Source: Frateuria defendens
Lineage (GTDB): Bacteria; Pseudomonadota; Gammaproteobacteria; Xanthomonadales; Rhodanobacteraceae
Length of the DNA stretch: 64,000 bases
NCBI RefSeq assembly: GCF_001182895.1
Contig: NZ_LFQR01000028.1
Span: forward strand, 1 to 64,000
Direction: 5' to 3'
The notes below the pieces were generated by a model. The model made no database searches. It saw nothing but the letters and a program-made list of their open reading frames with translations, and was not told the origin of the DNA. The translations under genes and the position numbers were made by a program. Below are positions 58,562 to 64,000 of this stretch, in pieces (the stretch's first letter is position 1; each line of letters opens with the position of its first letter).

Positions 58562-58670
58562 GGGCATCGCGCAGGCGGACCGGCAGCCTTCCATGCTGCG
58601 GACGGAATCTTTCAGCTTGCTGAAACCCGTCCTTACGTCATGTGACGGGCATCCCGGCCCGGCTGGCCGC

Positions 58671-59555
58671 CTATTTGCGCCGCGCGCGCGGGTGCGCGGC
58701 GTCGTACACCCGCGCCAGATGCTGGAAATCCAGGTGGGTGTAGATCTGGGTGGTGGCGATGTCGGCATGGCCGAGCAGCTCCTGCACCGCGCGCAGGTCG
58801 CCGGAGGATTCCAGCATGTGGCTGGCGAAGGTGTGGCGCAGCAGGTGCGGATGCACGTGCTTGGGCAGGCCCTGGCGCAGCGCCAGGGCCTTCAGCCGCA
58901 GCTGCACCGTGCGCGGGTTGACCGGTGCGCCGCCGCGGCCGCGGAACACCGGGGCCTCCGGCGCCCTGCCCCCGGCCTCGCCCAGCGCGCGCAGGGCGGC
59001 CACGGCGTGGCGGCCGACCGGCACGATGCGGGTCTTGTTGCCCTTGCCGCGCACGCGCACCTCGCCGGCGTCGAGGTCCAGGTCGAGCCAGTGCAGGGCG
59101 ACCAGTTCGGACAGGCGCAGGCCGGAGGAATAGAACAGCTCCAGCATCGCGCGGTCGCGCCGGGCCAGGGGGCCGTCGCCCTCGACTTCCACCAGCGCGC
59201 CGGCCTCGTCCACGTCCAGCACCTGCGGCAGCTTGCGGTGCACCTTGGGGCCGCGCACGCCGGCGGCCGGGTCGTGCGCCAGCGCGCCTTCGCGGCGCAG
59301 CTGGCGGAACAGGCTGCGGCAGGAGGAGAGCAGCCGCTGCAGGCTCTTGGGCGCGAGCCCGCCGCGGTGCTCGGCGGCGATGAAGGCGCGCAGGCGGTGC
59401 GGGTCCAGCGCGTCGAAGCCGGCGAGGCCCTGCGCTTCCATCCAGCGCAGCAGCTTGTCCAGGTCGCGGCGGTAGCCCGCGACAGTGTGCGGCGAGGCCT
59501 GGCGCTCGGCGGCGAGGCGGCCGAGCCAGGCGTCGACCTGTGCCCGCGGCGGCAT
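58671..59555 (-). CDS. xerC: Tyrosine recombinase XerC
   Basis: A 294-residue site-specific recombinase that with XerD resolves chromosome dimers at dif. Catalytic residues are Arg147 (SGLRLSE), Lys171 (GKGNKTR), His237 and Arg240 ([10 protein letters not shown]), His263 ([11 protein letters not shown]) and the nucleophile Tyr272 (IYTHLD). The SAM-like N-terminal domain spans about 5-90. It ends the lptM-dapF-DUF484-xerC cluster, an arrangement conserved across gammaproteobacteria. Confidence 0.96.
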   Translation of the reverse strand: MPPRAQVDAWLGRLAAERQASPHTVAGYRRDLDKLLRWMEAQGLAGFDALDPHRLRAFIAAEHRGGLAPKSLQRLLSSCRSLFRQLRREGALAHDPAAGVRGPKVHRKLPQVLDVDEAGALVEVEGDGPLARRDRAMLELFYSSGLRLSELVALHWLDLDLDAGEVRVRGKGNKTRIVPVGRHAVAALRALGEAGGRAPEAPVFRGRGGAPVNPRTVQLRLKALALRQGLPKHVHPHLLRHTFASHMLESSGDLRAVQELLGHADIATTQIYTHLDFQHLARVYDAAHPRARRK

Positions 59556-59564
59556 CGCCCAGGC

Positions 59565-60251
59565 TCAGGCGATGTCGCGCGAACGCTGCAACGCGGCGGT
59601 GAGCGTGGCGGCGATCATCTTGAGGAACAGGGTGCCCGAGCCCGGCTGGAAGTGGTCGGCGCTGGTGCTGCCCAGCGCGAACAGGCCCAGCTCGCCGAGC
59701 GGCGTCACCGCCGCCGACTGCACCTGCGGCGCCTGCTCGCCGAACAGCCGGTACAGCCGCTCGGCGGAAAGCCGCCCGGTGACCGGCTCGTGGTTGGCGA
59801 GGAAATCGCTGAACTCCGGCATCCCGGCGCGGCCGCGCGGTTCCACCGCCAGCCACTCGGCCGGCGGCAGGCCGTAGGCGTTGCCGAACAGCAGCAGGTG
59901 CACGTGCTCGATGTGGAAATCCTCGCCCAGCCGCGTCACCACGCTGCGCGCGGCGATGGCCGGCGTGGCGGCGCGCAGCACCGCCACGTTGAGCTCGTGC
60001 ACGCGCTGCATCAGCCGCTCGTTCTCGGCGGCGATGGCGACCAGCTCGGCCAGCCGCTGTTCGAGTTCGGCGTTCTTCTCGCGCAGCTGCTGCGACTGGT
60101 ACACCGCGAGCGAGGCCACCGAGCCGTGCTCGCGCGGCAGCGTGAGCTGCGCGGCGAGCTCCGGGTAATCGCCCAGGAAATGCGGGTGCCGCTTGAGATA
60201 GGCGGCGACGTCCTTGGCCGCCAGGGTCTCCTTGAGCAGGGGGTCGGACAT
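59565..60251 (-). CDS. DUF484 family protein
   Basis: A 228-residue GAF-like protein of family DUF484, almost always between dapF and xerC. The N-terminus (VAAYLKRHPHFLGDYPEL), then a coiled coil (SQQLREKNAELEQRLAELVAIAAENERLMQRV) and a C-terminal GAF-like domain (LGELGLFALGSTSADHFQPGSGTLFLKMI) fit the family. Its function is unknown. Nine bases separate it from xerC. Confidence 0.92.
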   Translation of the reverse strand: MSDPLLKETLAAKDVAAYLKRHPHFLGDYPELAAQLTLPREHGSVASLAVYQSQQLREKNAELEQRLAELVAIAAENERLMQRVHELNVAVLRAATPAIAARSVVTRLGEDFHIEHVHLLLFGNAYGLPPAEWLAVEPRGRAGMPEFSDFLANHEPVTGRLSAERLYRLFGEQAPQVQSAAVTPLGELGLFALGSTSADHFQPGSGTLFLKMIAATLTAALQRSRDIA

Positions 60252-60317
60252 GCGCGGGTTACCTCGTTACCGTGGGAGCGGCGCTTGCGCCGAGTGTGCG
60301 ATGCCGGCGGGCGCGCT

Positions 60318-61166
60318 TCAATGCGCCGCCGCCTCGCCCGGCCATTCGCCCTCGAAGGCGAAGGCGGCCGGGCCGGTCATCCACAGCGTGTGGCCGGGGC
60401 CGGCCCAGTCGATGTGCAGCGTGCCGCCGGGCAGGTCCACCCGCACGCGCGCGTCCACCTCGCCGCGCCGGCGCAGCACGGCCATGGCGGCGCAGGCGCC
60501 GGTGCCGCAGGCCAGCGTCCAGCCGCTGCCGCGCTCGTGCACGCGCAGGCGCAGGTGGGCACGATCCAGCCGCTGCACGAAGCCGGCGTTGACGCCGGCG
60601 GGAAAGCGCGGGTGGCGGGTGAGCGCCGGGCCGAGGCGGTCGAGCGCGGGCGCGGCCAGATCGTCCACCGCCAGCACCGCGTGCGGGTTGCCCATCGACA
60701 CCGCGCCGATCTCGAGCGTCTCGCCCGCCACGTCGATGGCGTAGTGCCCGGCTGCTTGCGGGGCGTCGAAGGGAATCCGCGCCGGCGCGAAGTCCGGCTC
60801 GCCCATGTCCACCGCCACGGTGTCCGCGTCGAGCAGGCGCACCGCGACCGCGCCGGAGGGGCTTTCGATGCGCACCGTGTCGCCGATGGCCAGCTCGCCG
60901 GCGCGGTGCAGCCAGGCCGCCACGCAGCGCACGCCGTTGCCGCACTGGCCGGACGGGCTGCCGTCGGCGTTCCAGATGCCGTAGTAGAACGCGCAGGACG
61001 GATCGCGCGCCGGCTCCACGCTGAGCAGCTGGTCGAAGCCGACGCCGGTGTGGCGGTCGGCGATGGCGCGGATCGCGCCATCGTCCAGTGCGAAGGGCTG
61101 TCGCCGGCAGTCGAGCACGACGAAGTCGTTGCCGATGCCGTGCATCTTCGAGAAGCGCAAAGCCAT
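60318..61166 (-). CDS. dapF: Diaminopimelate epimerase
   Basis: A 282-residue enzyme that converts LL- to meso-diaminopimelate for lysine and peptidoglycan. It is PLP-independent and uses two cysteines, visible as Cys75 (QCGNGVRC) and Cys220 (ACGTGACA). The start LRFSKMHGIGNDFVVLD is typical. ATG at 61166 is chosen; the longer open frame in front is Pro/Arg-rich and lies over the lptM gene. Confidence 0.96.
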   Translation of the reverse strand: MALRFSKMHGIGNDFVVLDCRRQPFALDDGAIRAIADRHTGVGFDQLLSVEPARDPSCAFYYGIWNADGSPSGQCGNGVRCVAAWLHRAGELAIGDTVRIESPSGAVAVRLLDADTVAVDMGEPDFAPARIPFDAPQAAGHYAIDVAGETLEIGAVSMGNPHAVLAVDDLAAPALDRLGPALTRHPRFPAGVNAGFVQRLDRAHLRLRVHERGSGWTLACGTGACAAMAVLRRRGEVDARVRVDLPGGTLHIDWAGPGHTLWMTGPAAFAFEGEWPGEAAAH

Positions 61167-61173
61167 CGCCGCC

Positions 61174-61353
61174 TCAGTACCGGCTGGCGTCCGGCGCGCT
61201 GGCGGCGGAGGCCGGATGCGTGCTGGCCGCGGGCGCCGGCGCGGCATGGGCCGGGGCGGCGGGCTTGGGCGGCGGCAGCACCAGCGGCCCCTTGTTGCCG
61301 CAGCCGGCGAGCAGGAGGGAGGCGGCGCAGAGCCCGAGCAGCGTTCGACGCAT
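61174..61353 (-). CDS. lptM: LPS translocon maturation lipoprotein LptM (YifL)
   Basis: A 59-residue lipoprotein: MRRTLLGLCAASLLLAGC with lipidated Cys18, then GNKGPLVLPPPK and an Ala/Pro tail. The GCGNKGPLYLP-type motif after the Cys is the mark of LptM, which promotes disulfide maturation of the LptD outer-membrane translocon. It precedes dapF by seven bases, as in E. coli. Confidence 0.88.
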   Translation of the reverse strand: MRRTLLGLCAASLLLAGCGNKGPLVLPPPKPAAPAHAAPAPAASTHPASAASAPDASRY

Positions 61354-61444
61354 GGGTAAGGATTCCTGGAAAGCGAACCCGCAGTATAGCCAGCCCCACC
61401 TGGCTATCATCTTCGGCGTCACGCCCGACGGCGCTGGAGCCGCT

Positions 61445-62134
61445 ATGGACTGGTCCACCCTGATGCACCTGCCGATGACCCTGCTGTTCGTGCTGGCGGT
61501 GGTCGCCCTGCTGTTCGCCCTGGCCCAGTTGGTGGCGATGTTGCAGCGGCGGCGCGAGCAGCGCCCCGTGGCCGCGGCGGGGCGCCTGCTGCTGCTGCTG
61601 GTGGGGCTGGGGCTCACCCTGCTGCTGGCCGGCGCGGGGCTGGCGCTGCGCGGCTACCGCCTGCTCGGCGAGGAGCGCCCGGTGGTGGAGCTGGACGCGC
61701 GCATCCTCTCGCCGCAGCGCTGGGCGCTCACCCTGACCTGGCCCGACGGCGCCACCCGCCAGGCGCAGGTGGTCGGCGACGCCTTCCGCATCGAGGCGGT
61801 GGTGCTCAAGTGGAAGCTGCCGGCCCTGCTCGCCGGCGTGCCGCCGCTGTACCGGCTCGACCGCCTCGATGGCCGCTACGACGAGGCCGGGCAGGAAGCC
61901 ACGGCGCGGCGCACGGTGATCGACTTCAAGGAGGCCGGCGCCTTCGACCTGCTCACCCTGCGCAAGCAGTATCCCGAGTGGCTGCCGGAGGTCGATGCGG
62001 TCTACGGCAGCGGCGCCTTCCTGCCGCTGGTCGACCAGGGCCACTACAGCGTGAGCCTGATGCGCACCGGCGCCCTGGTGGCGCGGCCGGACGAGGCCAC
62101 CGCCCAGCGCCTGGCGCAGCCCTTCGGCGGCTGA
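61445..62134 (+). CDS. Membrane protein of unknown function
   Basis: A 229-residue protein with two hydrophobic helices in the first 70 residues (about 8-30 and 42-66). A soluble C-terminal domain rich in Trp, Pro and charged residues follows, without repeats or known motifs. Homologues in Xanthomonadaceae are often labelled cation/multidrug efflux pump, but the sequence shows nothing like an efflux transporter. The ATG at 61445 is the first good start. It is divergent from lptM. Confidence 0.75.
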   Translation: MDWSTLMHLPMTLLFVLAVVALLFALAQLVAMLQRRREQRPVAAAGRLLLLLVGLGLTLLLAGAGLALRGYRLLGEERPVVELDARILSPQRWALTLTWPDGATRQAQVVGDAFRIEAVVLKWKLPALLAGVPPLYRLDRLDGRYDEAGQEATARRTVIDFKEAGAFDLLTLRKQYPEWLPEVDAVYGSGAFLPLVDQGHYSVSLMRTGALVARPDEATAQRLAQPFGG

Positions 62135-62410
62135 GCTGCGCGCCGGCGCGGCATGCGCGCTGCGGCCGTGCGCCGCAGACGGGCCGGTCGGGTTTTCACG
62201 CCTGCCCCACGGCGGCATGATGGGGAAGCGCTCCGCGCCTGCCGCGGACGCGCCCGTGTCCCGCCATGTCCCGTCTGGCCCCATGCCCGGCAGGATGGCC
62301 GGGGCTTCGCGGTCCCGTGCCCGCCTTCGGCCGGTGGTGCGGGTCCCCTCGTCGCAGGCCCGCCGTTTCGTGGCGGGTGGCGCTCCCTCCCCACGACGAC
62401 AGGAGTCCGC
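62135..62410. other. Gap before the MscS-type gene, nothing found
   Basis: About 275 bases of GC-rich sequence. Open frames run through it on both strands, but none has a start with ribosome binding site or a recognisable product. I see no hairpin or repeat that stands out. The promoter of the channel gene should be here. Confidence 0.5.
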
Positions 62411-63529
62411 ATGCACGTTTTTGCACTCTGGCACGAACTCTGGCGCCAGGAGGCGCTGGTGAGGCTGTTCACCTACCTGGGCCTGGCCTGGCTCGTCGCC
62501 CTGGCGCTGCGCGCCGCGGCGCAGGGGTTGCTGGGACGGCTGGCGCGTCGCCGCCCCGCCTTCGGCCCGCTGGCGGCGCAGGCCGCGCGGCCGCTGCGCT
62601 GGCTGTTGCCGCTGGCCTGTGCGGCGGCCGTGCTCGACTACGCGCCCGACCTCGGCGAGCTGGGCTGGCTGCCGGCGCTGCGGCGGCTGATGCTGTTCGC
62701 CCTGATCGGCACGGCCACCTGGCTCGCCGTGGCCGGCATCGCCGGGCTGGAGGAACTCGCCCTGCACGCCGGCCCGCTGCGCGACGACCGTTCGCCGCGC
62801 GGCCGCCGGCTGCTCACCCAGATCCGCGTGCTGAGCCGCACCGGCATGGTGGTGGTGACGGTGGTGGGCCTGGCCGGCGTGCTGATGACGGTGCCCGCCG
62901 TGCGCCAGGTCGGCGCCAGCCTGCTCGCCTCCGCCGGCCTTGCCGGCCTCGCCGTGGGTTTCGCGGCGAGGCCGGTGCTGAGCAACGTGATCGCCGGCCT
63001 GCAGATCGCGCTCACCCAGCCCATCAGCCTCGACGACACGGTGATGATCGAGGGCGAGCTCGGCTACGTGGAGGAGATCACCGGCACCTACGTGGTGGTG
63101 CGCGTGTGGGACGAGCGCCGCCTGGTGGTGCCGCTGACCTACTTCATCGAGAAGCCGATCTCCAACTGGAGCCGCACCGATCCGGGCCTCACCGGCGCAG
63201 TGTTCCTGTGGTTCGACTTCCGCCTGCCGCTGGACCCGCTGCGCGAGGAACTCCGGCGGCTGGTCGCCGAGGCGCCGGAGTGGGACGGCAAGGTCTGCCT
63301 GCTGCAGGTGGCCGACGCCAACGAGCGGGCGATGCAGCTGCGCATCCTGGTGTCCGCGGTGGGCATGCCGGCGTGGTGGGACCTGCGCTGCCGCGTGCGC
63401 GAGGGGCTGATCCGCTTCGTCAACCGGCATTACCCCGATTGCCTGCCCACCGCCCGCACCCGCCTGCAGGGCGAGGACGCCATGCAGGGACCCTCGCCGT
63501 TCGACCTGGCGGCGGCGCAGCGCGCCTGA
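62411..63529 (+). CDS. Mechanosensitive ion channel, MscS family
   Basis: A 372-residue MscS-like channel. Four to five hydrophobic segments lie in the first 190 residues. The pore helix and beta domain are marked by SAGLAGLAVGFAARPVLSNV, then IAGLQIALTQPISLDDTVMI and EGELGYVEEITGTYVVVRVWD. It should relieve hypo-osmotic pressure. ATG at 62411 follows AGGAG. The open frame extends 86 codons further upstream without support. Confidence 0.9.
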   Translation: MHVFALWHELWRQEALVRLFTYLGLAWLVALALRAAAQGLLGRLARRRPAFGPLAAQAARPLRWLLPLACAAAVLDYAPDLGELGWLPALRRLMLFALIGTATWLAVAGIAGLEELALHAGPLRDDRSPRGRRLLTQIRVLSRTGMVVVTVVGLAGVLMTVPAVRQVGASLLASAGLAGLAVGFAARPVLSNVIAGLQIALTQPISLDDTVMIEGELGYVEEITGTYVVVRVWDERRLVVPLTYFIEKPISNWSRTDPGLTGAVFLWFDFRLPLDPLREELRRLVAEAPEWDGKVCLLQVADANERAMQLRILVSAVGMPAWWDLRCRVREGLIRFVNRHYPDCLPTARTRLQGEDAMQGPSPFDLAAAQRA

Positions 63530-63536
63530 GCACGAC

Positions 63537-63983
63537 TCAGTCGAGCGCCTTCTCGTAGCGCCAGCCGTCCGCGCCGTCCTCGTAGTAGCCCGCCACGCGG
63601 GCGAAGCGCCGGTAGCCGAGCCGCTCGTAGAGGCGCGTGGCGGTTTCGTTGTCCACGCGCACTTCCAGCCGCAGCCGGCGGCAGCCGCGCTGGCGCGCGG
63701 CGTCCTCGGCGGCGGCGAGCAGGGCGGAGCCGACGCCCATGCCGCGCGCGTCCGGCCGCGTGGCGATCGAGTACAGCCGCGCCACCGCGCTGCCCTGGCG
63801 GAAGAACACCACGGCGGTGCCGAGGAAGCGGCGGTGGTTGGCGCTGGCCACCAGCACGCGGGCGGAGTCGCTGTCGAGATGGCGACGGTATTGCGTGCGG
63901 CTCAGCCGGTCGCTGTCGAAGCTCGCTTCCTCCAGCGCGACCAGGTCGTCGAGGTCGGAGCGTTCGGCGCGGCGGACCCGCAC
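63537..63983 (-). CDS. GNAT-family N-acetyltransferase (start uncertain)
   Basis: A 148-residue GNAT protein. The acetyl-CoA-binding loop is ARGMGVGSALLAAAEDAARQRG, followed by LRLEVRVDNETATRLYERLGY, as in RimI-like acetyltransferases. The proposed start is a GTG at 63983 (VRVRRAERSDLDDLVALEEA). The frame stays open to the window edge, so the true start may be further right. The substrate cannot be told. Confidence 0.85.
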   Translation of the reverse strand: MRVRRAERSDLDDLVALEEASFDSDRLSRTQYRRHLDSDSARVLVASANHRRFLGTAVVFFRQGSAVARLYSIATRPDARGMGVGSALLAAAEDAARQRGCRRLRLEVRVDNETATRLYERLGYRRFARVAGYYEDGADGWRYEKALD

Positions 63984-64000
63984 CGGGGCGGTGGCTGGCA

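Noticed and set aside
60377-63430. A 1017-codon minus-strand frame across dapF, lptM and the channel gene
   Set aside because: It is out of frame with the real dapF and lptM genes and antisense to the channel, with no recognisable domain.

Overview
The window is GC-rich, densely coded gammaproteobacterial chromosome. Gene content and order point to the Xanthomonadales, most likely a Rhodanobacteraceae relative (Rhodanobacter, Dyella, Luteibacter). The main reasons are a tonB-exbB-exbD1-exbD2 cluster next to pdxJ (an arrangement known from Xanthomonas), an rpmH-rnpA-yidC-mnmE block divergent from dnaA-dnaN-recF-gyrB, a DcaP-type porin, and a complete respiratory nitrate reductase operon. The species assignment is inference. 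I saw no rRNA, tRNA, CRISPR array or intact insertion sequence.

Layout. 1-178: start of a lipoprotein gene on the minus strand. 179-9373: narK-narGHJI-ppiC, the membrane-bound nitrate reductase operon, preceded by a perfect FNR/Anr box. 9374-13644: a PA0069-type radical SAM protein, a membrane-anchored patatin-like protein and two small membrane proteins. 13709-23496: an apparent acetate or carboxylate locus with an MHS-family transporter, a DcaP-like porin, acetyl-CoA synthetase, and a CrbR/CrbS-like two-component pair whose sensor is fused to a solute symporter. 23598-29132: a phosphopantetheinyl transferase, pdxJ, the TonB energising complex and a periplasmic TPR protein.

29438-39695 is the replication-origin region. 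gyrB, recF, dnaN and dnaA lie on the minus strand and rpmH, rnpA, yidC and mnmE on the plus strand. A DnaA-box cluster with an AT-rich stretch (34202-34441) marks the probable oriC between dnaN and dnaA. Two identical perfect 16-bp parS-like palindromes lie inside recF.

39794-46144 is the accessory part and the most interesting region. A minus-strand operon encodes a TOTE-type primase-helicase fusion and an unrecognised 383-residue partner. A third, leading gene survives only as a winged-helix tail cut by the remnant of an IS481-family element. Next to it, on the plus strand, is a 779-residue protein with an N-terminal 2-oxoglutarate/Fe(II) oxygenase domain. This looks like a small decaying defence or conflict island placed after mnmE.

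46314-63983 returns to mostly core genes: an FtsK translocase with a shortened membrane domain, a ribose uptake and phosphorylation operon (rbsKDACB), a YfcG-like glutathione transferase, hslVU, a GT9 glycosyltransferase, the lptM-dapF-DUF484-xerC cluster, an MscS-type channel and a GNAT acetyltransferase. A palindromic GGGAATCGGGAATAGGG-type intergenic element occurs twice (19116-19185 and 56795-56880), and the second copy supplies the hslV stop codon.
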